The position numbers and the translations under genes are program-made. A model generated the notes under the pieces. It was not told where the DNA came from. It did no database searches and was given only the letters and a program-made list of their open reading frames with translations. Below are positions 54,176 to 64,000 of a stretch of 64,000 nt of DNA, in pieces (positions within the stretch are counted from its first letter, which is position 1; each line of letters begins with the position of its first letter). This stretch comes from Agriotes lineatus (Eukaryota; Arthropoda; Insecta; Coleoptera; Elateridae), in NCBI GenBank assembly GCA_940337035.1, contig CALNHX010005848.1, positions 36,025 to 100,024 of the forward strand. The letters run 5' to 3'.

Positions 54176-55850
54176 TCTGTTGAAGTGCTTATCTTTGAAA
54201 TGTTTACAAATTGTTCAATTTCCTAGTTTCGTCCATTTTTATACCTGCCTGAACCTCACTATCTGCCGAGCGCAGCGCTTTTGTTATCTTTCCCAGCGTC
54301 TTGCAATTTGGCCTAAGCGCATTCTTCTTTTGGCAACTCGGCCTAGCAGCTCGCTGAACGAGAAATCTATTGTGTGCTTAATTAAGCATTATATTTTGAG
54401 AACTGAGAATAAATCAGGTATGATGGACTTTCAAGTTTTATAATTCCCATATTAATTAGTCGCTTTTAGCTCTCTTATAGTATCCTTTGGAATAGGACTT
54501 TTTGTCTCGATAATTACCCTACGAGGGAATACCTCGCCACGAGTCTTTTGCGCTCCTGCAGTAGGCAAACAGAACCCAATCGTTTTCCACATTTTCCGGC
54601 AGCTCAAAAGGCACCAAGTGTAGCAAGTCGCCGTTATCAGAATTCCTGTGTATGACCGCCCACCGCCTGCATCGCCTTTTAATTACCCGCCAAGAGGCAG
54701 AGGTTAGTGTGTGGAATTTTTACATGAAAAGTTGCATGCGTTATTAATATATCCATATTTCATAAAATTTAATTACTTTCACAACAATACATGTTTTAAT
54801 CGATTGTAAAAGGGGCACTCACGTTTGGGTTAAGGGAGACCTGGTATTAAGGTTTTTTTACTGACAGCGATGTGCACATCTCTCAATTAATCCGACGAAT
54901 TCAATGTATTAAAAAACCAACAAACGGGTTTATTAAGTTCATGCGTGTGAAAACCTTCCGTAAAAATTTGCTATATTGTTGTGTATTCTAAATAATTTGA
55001 GAAACCATTTAATTATACCGTTTTGGGATTCAAATAACATTTTATACTCAATAAATGCTAGTCAACCGTTGTTGATTTATTTGTATTGGAATCGCTTTGA
55101 TTCCTGGCGCGCTACTGTGTTGTAGCTGCTTGCAGGTTGCCCCGCCGATTCCCGTATCCACGACCTAAAAAGTGCCAAAAAGAGCTAGTTCGGCCCGCAC
55201 GGTAAGTGTGGTTAGCTCATAAAGAATGAGTCAATCTGTGTTTTGGCGGTTACAGATATATTACCATAGCCGAGACGCAGGTTGGCTCTTTTTTGTGACA
55301 AAAGGATTTTGCATATTTTCTCTGTTTACAAATACTATAGAAGTATGTTTTCGACTGTTCAAATTGTTGCCGTTATTATTAATTTATTTTTCTTCTATGG
55401 CTTGGATATCTTAGTCTGTATTTACCAGTCCGTTATTTTCGGGTTTGACTTAACCAAGCCCAATTCTTTACTGACCACACTCCCCTCCCACATGCCTTAT
55501 AGAAAGTTTTCTACACGCTCATTTTCTGTTTTCAGATAATAATGAAATGTAGCGGTCCGTCTGTTTCCTGATTCTTGTCTTCTTTCCTGTTTGGATACCA
55601 CGAAGTCCACAAGTGATATTAGTTAGTATCTTTTCTCGTCCCACGAGGGTTGATTTCAAAAATGATTAAATAATTTTCTCTTACCTCATCAGTACCACAA
55701 TTGCAAAATCATTTGTTTACTTGACGTAGTATTGTGAGGTAGATCATATTCCCAGCATTCTTTCGCCTCTTAATGTTTCATTTTTTTGGCTCCACGTCTT
55801 ACGTGACTATAGTAAGCTTTCCCCTCTTCCCTTAAGGCAGGTACTTTACA
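54176..55850. other. Unassigned stretch
   Basis: Several short frames without motifs. 55040-55210 (tggcgcgctactgtgttgta onward) is GC-richer and somewhat LTR-leader-like, but no LTR pair or coding region accompanies it. Confidence 0.35.
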
Positions 55851-56160
55851 CTCTCTCCTTTCTCTTCTGTCAGGTTTACATTTCCTTTTTCGTTTTTCTT
55901 GTTCGACATTAGTATCGGTATTTATATCATTATTATCCGTATTACTATCGCTACAGTGATCATTTATTGCGAAACTGTTACTTACCTTCTACATCGCTAT
56001 TTTTACTTTGTTCTTGAATATCACTAACTGGATCCAGCAGAATAACAATAGATTCTAAATCTAATTCGCAAATCTGATTATCCTGTTCGTTTGAATCTTT
56101 AACATTTTCAACCTCCGTAGGTGGAGAATAGTCGACTGTGCAAATTGTAGAGTTTCACAA
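55780..56160 (-). pseudogene. Acidic/basic coding relic of unknown family
   Basis: The minus strand reads PPTEVENVKDSNEQDNQICE and ESIVILLDPVSDIQEQSKNS, then after a frame change an Asp/Asn-rich patch and KRKRKCKPDRRERRECKVPA followed by EEGKAYYSHVRRGAKKMKH to a stop at about 55783. The order acidic-then-basic and the GKAYYSHVRRGAKK block look like a coding relic, but it was not matched to a named family. Confidence 0.4.
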
Positions 56161-57200
56161 ACATAGCGTTACCTGAAAGTACAATCGTCATAGCAACCAC
56201 ACTAACTCTACTTTTAATAGTTATAGATAAACTGTTCAAACGTTGTTCATCGACTCGTAATCTAGCCGAATGCAACTCGTGTCTTCTTGATTATCGAACC
56301 ATTTCTGCTTCTATTCGATATATTGTTTTAGGGAATCACGCTGGTCCTTTGGACTCGCGTAATTGCCAAACAATATATCTAGTGTAAATAGAAATTATTG
56401 TTTGATAACCAAGAATCCACTAGTTGCATTCTATATGATAATAAAAAGTCCATTATATTAAAGTAACTTCACTAGGCAACGAAATAAACTTTTTTCTACT
56501 TATATATAGTTTCTATAGCGACAAAATGGGCTTAGGCCAATACAAATAAATCGAGCTGTTGACAATACAATATTTAGTTCTTCCTATTTTTGCAATTTAC
56601 TCAAAAAATAATCAAATTAAATATAATGCGTACTTCAAAAATTTTCGGGTTATACGTCTCAAACTTCCCTCAAAATAACAAATCGTGCCAGTTTAACAGA
56701 ATAATCCTCTCGCTTCATGGTCGGATTATTTAAGCTGTCAAACTGACACTCTTTTATTATTCTGCAAGAAGTTATCGACATATAACCCGATAATATCGAA
56801 GTACTTAGAGTATTATTACAGATTATACCAGTACCTAACTTTTTTCAAAGCATTACGTAGATTTTCGTTTTCTACAACAATTACTATACGTTTTCTTAGC
56901 TACAAAATAAATTCACCTCAAAAAATATTAGTTATAAAATTCAAATTTAACGCTGTAAAATAAATATAAAACATTATATGAATAAACGACTACGCACCTT
57001 CAATTTCAATATCAGATTGCGTGATTTGTTCGACATAATAATAACTATTTAGAGCGACTTCTATGTAACACCTAAAACCTAAAATAAGTAGAATTAAAAA
57101 TTATTATAGGTTAGAATAATAATTAAGCTCGAAAAATTACATAGCTCACATAAACACGCGTAACAAGCGTTGACTGATTAAGGACACTACTTACAATATT
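56161..57200. other. Unassigned AT-rich stretch
   Basis: Several short inverted motifs (for example around 56330-56400) but no clear element or gene. Confidence 0.4.
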
Positions 57201-57266
57201 TACTGGTTTTGGACTACATTTAAGCTAGTTGTTAACTTCTTCCAGTTCTGGAAAACAAAAGCCCGC

Positions 57267-57435
57267 GGGGCTCCGCCCCTCTCCAAGGGGGCTTTCGGGG
57301 CATCGCCCCTCTTCAAGGGGGCCCCGGGGCTTCGCTCCTCTTCAAGGTGGCTCTTCGGGCTCCGCCACTCTCCAAGGGGGCCCTCGGGGCTTCGCCCTTC
57401 TCCAAGGGTGACCTCGGGGCTCCGCCCCGTTCGCG
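57267..57435. repeat. GC-rich 30-bp minisatellite
   Basis: About five and a half units of 30 bases, each of the form ggggctccgcccctctccaa plus gggggctttc with variation. The period is divisible by three, so a ten-residue repeat (RSPEVTLGEG-like on the minus strand) keeps a 104-residue frame open at 57200-57514. The strongly GC-rich composition contrasts with surrounding AT-rich DNA. There is no evidence that the frame is translated. Confidence 0.9.
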
Positions 57436-57945
57436 AAATCGAGGCGACGGAGAAATTCATGCAAACGCAAATGGGGGACATCGCGTCTGCAATTGTTGTG
57501 ACGGACATACACATTTGGATCGTTCTCCTTTATTTATATGATGTTAGGTTAGGTAATTTAAAACCATGTATTATCTAAAGATTTATATTTTTATAATACA
57601 TTTCATCTACTTGCCGTTTTCAATGGAAATGGCTAAAGCCAGAGTCCATATCCATCGTGATCTGTCCATGATAGTTTCAGTTTCGGAAATTCGGTGCACA
57701 AAACACGAAAACAGTTAATAATAAATAAAGACCAAAACCATCTGCAGAAAACATGTGGGAATTCATCTGACCAATCAACAAATTCGCTGCAACGACGTTG
57801 ACATATACACAGTCATTAAGCTGAAAAAACCTCCTATATCCGACATTAGTGGCTATCGATACAAGAGATCGTAGTAGTCGATTTGCAATCATTTTAATTC
57901 CTCAATAAGTAAATACAAATCTTTTAAATTTGATCTATACTTAAA
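57436..57945. other. Unassigned stretch
   Basis: A 71-residue frame on the minus strand (57677-57892) has no recognisable motif; nothing else was seen. Confidence 0.35.
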
Positions 57946-57949
57946 TTGC

Positions 57950-58125
57950 TTGACGTCACAATCTAGGTAATGCTATGATATATTTCGATAACTAAAAACA
58001 AATTTTCCGGGACGGAGATTCGAACTCGCAATCTCAGATTAGGCAGTCGGGCGTTGTATCGCTTAGCCAACATGGCGAGTTAACTTCAAATGTGTTGAAG
58101 CTGAATGACTAATGTCAGAACAGCA
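57950..58125 (-). repeat. Dispersed repeat with tRNA-like module, copy 2
   Basis: On the minus strand, cttcaacacatttgaagtta plus actcgccat leads into gttggctaagcgatacaacg (A-box-like), an anticodon-loop-like stretch and gcgagttcgaatctc (an excellent B-box), then a tail with ttatcgaaatatatcatagc and tgtgacgtcaa. This is the best-preserved tRNA-like copy. Confidence 0.7.
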
Positions 58126-58149
58126 GTTGCAATTATTTGAAGGCCTCCA

Positions 58150-58410
58150 TAAATGAACGAAAATATTCTTCTTAATATAGAATTTTAGCTTAGACCGCGT
58201 AGTGTTTGTAGATGAACATACAGCATTCTCTGGCTTAATGTGCCTTGCACCTTGTGAAGTCGAGCAAAAACCCGCGCGATGGCCATGATCTTTGGTGGCT
58301 CGTGTTGTTTGAGTATCTTGAGAACGAGGATACTTAGGCAGACTTGGCCTTTTTGCTGTTTGTGCATCCATATTCATTGACGTTTCGCAAGACCTTGCAG
58401 TTTGCATCAA
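58150..58410 (-). other. Unit U open frame (minus)
   Basis: A 115-residue frame (58410 to 58063) contains QGARHIKPENAVCSSTNTTR, a variant of the sequence encoded by the plus-strand copy (QGARHVKPTNAGCSSTNTTR). It is preceded by a core-promoter-like region (58440-58500). No family recognised. The 3' end runs into the tRNA-like repeat. Confidence 0.4.
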
Positions 58411-58429
58411 CAGAGTGAAAGTCTCATTA

Positions 58430-58505
58430 AGAACTGAAGGTCGGTGTGGAGCTATTTATAGTGCCAGGCGCGCGGAGTGGCGTAACGCTGATTGGTCGTT
58501 CGAGG
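58430..58505 (-). promoter_or_regulatory. Promoter-like region upstream of the minus frame
   Basis: On the minus strand: CCAATCAGCG, about 30 bases further CTATAAATAGC, and 23 bases later TCAGTTC, an arthropod initiator-like match. The first ATG of the frame lies about 40 bases downstream. This is a plausible core promoter by spacing, not proof of transcription. Confidence 0.45.
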
Positions 58506-58533
58506 TGCAAAGTAATCCGTAGAGCGTGACCGT

Positions 58534-58734
58534 GTGATCAAAGAGTATGGCCATCGCGCACAAGGTGCAAGGCACGTTAAACCAACAAATGCTGGGTGTT
58601 CATCTACAAATACTACGCGGTCTAAGCCGAAATTCTATGTTAAGAAGAATAATTCGAGTAACCGCGAAAGCCTCAAACAGTATATACACGAAAATGGTTT
58701 TGCACATGTTTTAAGGAAGTTTGTACTGTCATAG
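58534..58734 (+). other. Unit U open frame (plus)
   Basis: A 66-residue frame with GHRAQGARHVKPTNAGCSST followed by SKPKFYVKKN, closely similar to the minus-strand frame 150-300 bases away. The pair forms an inverted repeat of about 110 bases per arm (ggccatcgcgc to gttaagaagaat). A third partial copy is at 33440. It ends with ttcgagtaaccgcgaaagcc plus tcaaac, the inverse of the start of the 33.4-kb copy. Confidence 0.4.
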
Positions 58735-58961
58735 TTATTTTTACATTTATCCTAACGGGGGGGGGGGGGGGACTTTTGAAGGTAATTGAAAGTTTAAGTG
58801 ATATCAGATATAAAACTGCAGTCATATCGTAAATATTAAAAGCCCTTGAAGACCTTAAGTTAATTCATCGTAACTGATATATATTGTGATGGTATTATGC
58901 CCATAATCTAAGTTGTTAACAGTTATGGATCAATGTTGAACAAGTCAAGTAAAATATAATA

Positions 58962-59220
58962 GGTCCCGGGTGATGTAACCTGAACAAGTTTTCACGTTCT
59001 ATCAGCAGAGTTAAGCAAAGCTCTCTCTGGTCAGAACTTGGATGGGAGTTCCATGGCTGCATCTCTCGGCGCCCTCGTGATACGGCTGTCACGGAAATAG
59101 GTGGTCCCGGCGGTCATAACATCATGACAGTCGTTGGAAGTCCCCATAAATGCACAGCGACGCCTATAACTAGCCTAACGGCTGTTGGCACAGTGCGAAA
59201 TAAATAAATAAATAAATAAA
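58962..59220 (+). mobile_element. SINE with a 5S rRNA-like head, copy 2
   Basis: Starts ggtcccgggtgatgtaacct, carries agagttaagcaaagctctct and ggtcagaacttggatgggag in the 5S-like region, and ends in five aaat-type repeats. It is diverged from copy 1 at many positions and has a 9-base deletion near 59130, which argues for independent, older insertions rather than a recent duplication. Confidence 0.8.
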
Positions 59221-59460
59221 AGAACTGGCAAAAATTTAATTGTTGACACAGTATTAATATAAATTGAAGTTCTTTAGTAACAATTTATTTTTTGCTGAAT
59301 AGCATTGAAAAAGCTTAATGAATCTGAATAAATAACTTTTGAAGTGGAAGGAAACAATCATAATATTTCGTTAAATTGGTTTTTGCTAACATTATTTTTC
59401 TGCGTAAAGTTATTCTGTAAAGTAGGGTAACTTTTTCTAAAGAGGTATTATTGAAATGTA

Positions 59461-59692
59461 CAGTCGCAGAATTAAAAATCCGGGCGAGTCTGATTTTGCA
59501 ACTTTTGGGTACTGTAAATTGAGCTTTGCGTTTCTAGGTTAGCAATTGACAGTTAACCAATGCAAAGTGAAATCAGCAAGCTGTTTAATTTTTGACTTTG
59601 ACTAATTTTCACCAGGTAACGTGATAAGTAAAGTAAAGTAAGGTATACACTGAATCATTGTAACTGCCCCGGATTTTTAATTCCGCGGACTG
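59461..59692. mobile_element. Tc1/mariner-type MITE
   Basis: Ends CAGTCGCAGAATTAAAAATC and the inverse of CAGTCCGCGGAATTAAAAAT, flanked by TA (59459-59460, 59693-59694). 232 bases, non-coding. Confidence 0.85.
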
Positions 59693-59694
59693 TA

Positions 59695-62600
59695 CATATG
59701 CATATACTAATTATAAGTTCGCATTATCCTTGATTTGTTTTTCATCATAATGAATTTTATTAATTCACGTATCGTAATACATTACGCCAATCTCAAATAT
59801 CAAGTAAGTACGCAATATAAAGAAATATAATATGCGATTCGCTTATCTATTTATTTTATTTTTCAGCAATCTAAATTAAATCTTTAATGATTTTGTAATG
59901 GTTTGCCTTTTTTTACTGATTAAGCCAACGTAATTGGCGGAACGTTTAATTTAATTATTAAAGAATATGTTACGACAATAAGATTTTTATTTATCAAACT
60001 AAAATGTTAGATAACTTTAATTTTGACTTATAAATCTCCTATTAAACGTATCAAAATTTAAAAATGACAAATAATTAAACTTATAAATAAAACACATGTC
60101 CTTATTTGGAATTTTGAAAATAACATATTATTGAATCAGTAGAACGTATTTGATTCACGAAATACCATTCTCGTAACCACGTTAAAATTAACCGCCACTT
60201 TAACAACATAAGTAACAGCCCTCTTCTAAAAGTGCAATGGTATAACAGTGTTGTCAATATCGTTGTTGGCTGTTGAGGATACATTATAAACCGCGATAAT
60301 TAAACTCTTTAAGTTGTTCTATGGTTTTACGATCTAATATTATCTTTTATCGAATCATTTTCAGACTGTACGAACGCAAGTAGGCTACTATTAATTACCG
60401 TTGCTAACCCAATTTTTCCTTTAATCAAACTCAAGCTGTAGGATGACTTTCATCAAGAATAATAACATAAATATGATCAGTAGACTTGACATGTTTACCA
60501 CAATTAATTAACGAAAGCTTTATCTTTATTAAAACAAACGTTTTTTGCGAATAATCTCTTCGATGGAGTCATAGGCAATTTTCTGTAAGACAATTTTTTT
60601 CTTTGAATAGAAAATGTACATGGCATGTATAGTCTAATGAAAGTGTACACACGATAAAACTGTGCTCGTTACAGGCATACAATCTAGCTGATTTTTGCAT
60701 AGTTTAGTATTACCTTCTTTTATTTATAACGAAATAACTACTAAACTAGAAAGAAACACATTGAAACAATTTACAAATATACCTGCCTCAAAAACTAAAT
60801 CAGTTTCGACAGGGCTTTTAAACAAGAAACTGAATTAATCGTACACAGTTTGTGAGTTACGATGAGACATCAGTTAATATGTGAGCAAGTGATGTTTTTA
60901 TTGAAGATAATTATATTTGGAACAATCGGAGTTGAGCATGAAACTGTATTTATTGTCCATGCAAAATCTCAGAACTAGAACTTTTATTTTACATTCAAAT
61001 ACAAACTGCACAAGCTTTTTTAGCAGAGTGCAATACGCTATCTATTGTCAATTTGGTTAACACGAAAAAATATTATGTCGCTGGTATGATTTTAACCTAC
61101 GTACTTATAAATGACAGAATTTATATTTTTAGGCCATTTTCAAGTTGGTTATTTTTAATTCTTGTTGCATTTTAAAAACGATGCGCAACGACAGTAAGTG
61201 ATATACATAGTTATTTATTTGTGCAATAATTGCAAACTAAGGTGACATTGCATTTTAAATAGATTTTTGTAAGTGTAAAAAGTGTGTTTTGTTCGTAGTC
61301 ATAAAGAATTTGAAAAATACAAACCCGCCAAATTAATATTTCTGAATAGATACTACATTTTGCATTCATATTACATTAAGTTTGAGAATAAATATAAAAA
61401 TTTCGATGAATAATTTAGGCTGTAATTTTTTCTATACTTAGCTACGAACAACAGCTATTTGTTTGGAATCGACTTTTCAATTATCTCGTCAATTTTTTGC
61501 AATAATTAACTGTGTTACAGAAATGAAACAAGGAAAATGGTTAACAAATATGATAATTGCCCTTATACAATCTGCAAATAAAATTATTTTTTACGTTTAC
61601 AGTTTATAAATATTTCAATTTAATTTAGCATATTATTTTTTTACGAAAAATATAAATTTTCTAAAGCATATTCTTTTACTTGATCTGGAAAGGTCCATTA
61701 GCTCATACCCGAATTTCATCTGTACAGGAACATAAACATTATGAACTAAAATTCACTTTGAAACTAATCGGTGCCCTTAGAAACAAATTATACTTATTTA
61801 TACCTAGTACAAGTGCGTATTACAAATAATCCAAGAAAGTGCATTATTTGTAAGAGCACAAGTGTGCCATACAAAACTGTATCCAACAACTCAATAAATA
61901 CCAAAAAAGCATATATTTTGTATTGGCAGTTATAAAAAGTCAAAGTGACAAATCAATTCGTATCTATAGAAAACAAAAAAAGTTACATAATTATATGAAA
62001 CTATTTCAACGAAATTATTATGATATTGAAACCTAAAAAAAATAATTTTGATATACACACGCCTGAAAACGACATAATACGAATCACCAGATGATTTTTA
62101 TGTATATGGGAATGTGAACATTGCTATAATATATTGATCAATATCAGTTTTCCGTTACAATTTAATTTAAAGCTAAGATGATCAGGTGCATTTATTCAGC
62201 ATCAGAAGTACAGATGGAACGAAATGCAAATGGTACAGTTCAAAACTAAATCTTTATTTCATAGGTACGATTGACATTTGTTATTTACAAATATCCCCTA
62301 TTGATAATGAATACACTTGCAATGAACCTAAAACTTAAGCCTATCGCTCTAATAGTAAGGCAATCGATTTTAATCTTCCAGATGTTAGTTGTAATGTTTG
62401 GTGTATAACCTCCACCGCATAATTTCTAATTCCTCACCAATGACGTGGGTAGAAATTTAAAAATTTTAACCGTGCGAAATTCGTGCGGCGATAGTTTTGT
62501 TTTGGCTGATCACTTCCGGATGTTATCAGTAATGCACTCACTATCCATGGAAATATTTATAGGGACACGATAATATTTGCGTGTGGATTAAATCAATTCT

Positions 62601-63305
62601 AATTAATCAAGTTTAATTTGACGTGAAGATCATATTTAAATTTTTGTTTATTTACTGAGAACATAAAATTATTGCAAATGCTATTCTCACATTTTCTGGA
62701 AGCAAAACGTTCTTAGCAGTTTTCAGATAACATGTTATGACCTTATAACTTTGCGGAAATGACAATGAATTTGAAAACAAGTGATTGTAAATTTTTATTT
62801 ATTTAAGAAGCGGGTATTTCTACCTTTTGGTTCTATTTGTGCGTTATTTATTTAATAACGCCATTCCTTTTCATGTAATTGGCCAAGCTGTTTTGAATTT
62901 TTTACTGTGTCGAAGCGTCCAGACAAACAGCATGAATACTAGTTAATACTAGTTAAATAAGTTTCCAAACACTTTCCTTAGAAGTGATTACTTATAGTAA
63001 TAGTATTTACACTAAAGTTTCTTCTAATTCCATAAACAAAGTACGTTGTACTTATTCAATAATATTATGTTGTTTTCCAAACTACAAATAACTGTATGTG
63101 TTATATATTATATTAATTCAGTTGCGGCAAATAAACTCTTTAGATCAAATTATTAAAAGTCAATATCACGTGTAATAATTCTAAGAACCTTTGAGATATT
63201 CAAGTTCGAACTTGTTTTATTAGGGCTTTTAATATTTCTAACATGGATTTCTTAAAGTACGTGCAAAGAATCTAAAACTATTTCTGTTTACTTATTAAGG
63301 ACTAA
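59695..63305. other. Long unassigned AT-rich stretch
   Basis: No open frame with motifs, no RNA gene and no clear inverted repeat was recognised over 3.6 kb. A piece at about 62690 (attgcaaatgctattct) also starts the tRNA-like repeat at 63310. This could be an intron or intergenic DNA. Confidence 0.5.
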
Positions 63306-63309
63306 TTGT

Positions 63310-63690
63310 TGCAAATGCTATTCTGGCATTGATCCTTCAGCTCAAACACATTTAAAATTAACTCGTCAGGTTGGCTCAGCGCTACAACGCTCAACTGTCG
63401 AGCCTACGAGTTCGAATGTCAGTCCCAGCAAGATTTTTTTGAAAAGTTATCGTAATGTATCATAAAAGTACATATAATATGACGCCAATCAATTTAATCA
63501 AAAATCAAACATATTTATGACGTCCATCTTGAATAAAACAATAACTAAAATTTTTAATACTCTGGAGCATAGTTGTAACGTCAAATTTCAAATATCCAGG
63601 AGACATAATTGTGACGCCGTGTGTGTGATGCCATAGCGTGACGTAAGTTGTGACGTCAATCAATCAAATGTAATTGTGTTACCAGTTTAA
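63310..63690 (+). repeat. Dispersed repeat with tRNA-like module, copy 3 (longest)
   Basis: Begins attgttgcaaatgctattct; then cagctcaaacacatttaaaa plus ttaactcg, the tRNA-like part ggttggctcagcgctacaac ... gagttcgaatgtc (63372-63422), atcgtaatgtatcataaaag, and a 3' part with several TGACGT(CA) motifs to about 63675. The 3' part also occurs at 43140-43345 in inverse orientation. Confidence 0.7.
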
Positions 63691-63811
63691 TTAATTCAAA
63701 ATGCTGTCATATTCTACTGATGGAATCACAAGAATATAAATCTAAGTGTGCATGCAGAGCTACCGCGCACAGAAGCAAACATGAGAGTCGAGAAATATGC
63801 GACAACGGTAC

Positions 63812-63914
63812 GCGACATTTGGGCGACGCCGTTTGGGCGCCGCCGTTTGGGCCCCGCCCTTTGGCCGCCGCCGTTTGGGCGCCATACTTTTGACCGCCGG
63901 ACGTTTGGGCGCCA
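63812..63914. repeat. 14-bp tandem repeat
   Basis: About seven diverged units of CGCCGCCGTTTGGG. Each unit is GC-rich, unlike the surroundings. The last unit gains one or two bases. Confidence 0.85.
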
Positions 63915-64000
63915 GTAATATACATTTTTAAATAGTTTTAAACTTCTAATAATGTTGCTTAATTATTTTTAACAATTTCACATAATGTATTCTTGTAATT

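Noticed and set aside
55040..55210. Possible LTR end with primer-binding site (tggcgcgctactg)
   Set aside because: No paired LTR, no purine tract and no gag frame downstream.
57200..57514. 104-residue frame as a proline-rich protein gene
   Set aside because: The openness is explained by a 30-bp period divisible by three in a minisatellite.
58063..58410. Minus-strand frame as a histone gene, suggested by CCAAT/TATA context and a QTAR word
   Set aside because: The remainder of the frame does not follow any core histone and no histone 3' stem-loop is visible.

Overview
The window is an AT-rich piece of an insect nuclear genome, possibly a beetle. The animal is indicated by short GT-AG introns, an insect-type insulin-like peptide, BEL/Pao and Ty3/gypsy LTR elements, Tc1/mariner, piggyBac-type and hAT-type transposons, and many fold-back MITEs. 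The species cannot be fixed from sequence alone. Almost all recognisable coding sequence is transposable-element (TE) derived. The one convincing host gene is a complete insulin-like peptide gene on the minus strand at about 41.2-41.9 kb.

Layout. 0-7.5 kb: C-terminal scrap of a DDE transposase, a 5'-truncated non-LTR retrotransposon (minus), a fold-back repeat, a decayed Myb/SANT (zeste-like) gene broken by a 5S-rRNA-like SINE and a hAT-type element with a perfect 8-bp target duplication, a TTAA-flanked MITE and a Tc1 transposase scrap. 7.5-14.3 kb: a full-length young BEL/Pao retrotransposon (LTRs, 5-bp duplication CATAC), itself inserted beside or in an older BEL/Pao relic (14.3-15.5 kb). 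15.5-20.3 kb: short repeats and a larger inverted-repeat element interrupted by a complete DDE transposon with a spliced but frameshifted transposase. 20.3-27.7 kb: a rearranged array in which a non-autonomous repeat, a mariner-derived long-inverted-repeat element and a TTAA/CCC-ended piggyBac-type element occur twice in the same order.

27.7-45 kb: mostly unassigned AT-rich DNA with many small inverted-repeat elements, one intact-looking mariner/Tc1-class transposon (36.4-37.7 kb) in the 3' flank of a non-LTR relic, and the insulin-like gene. 45.1-51.7 kb: a complete Ty3/gypsy element with nearly identical LTRs but a broken pol, interrupting an older open frame. 52.8-54.2 kb: relic of a cysteine-tailed protein family. 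54.2-64 kb: few genes, a GC-rich 30-bp minisatellite, a second 5S-like SINE, repeats with a tRNA-like module, a small inverted coding-like repeat with a core promoter, and a 14-bp tandem repeat at the right edge.

The elements are related by nesting more than by function. Several empty sites can be read inside the window, giving a relative order of insertion. No new multi-gene system was found; the most unusual items are the 5S-like SINE pair, the duplicated nested TE array, and recurrent short tandem duplications that coincide with frame breaks in otherwise young elements.
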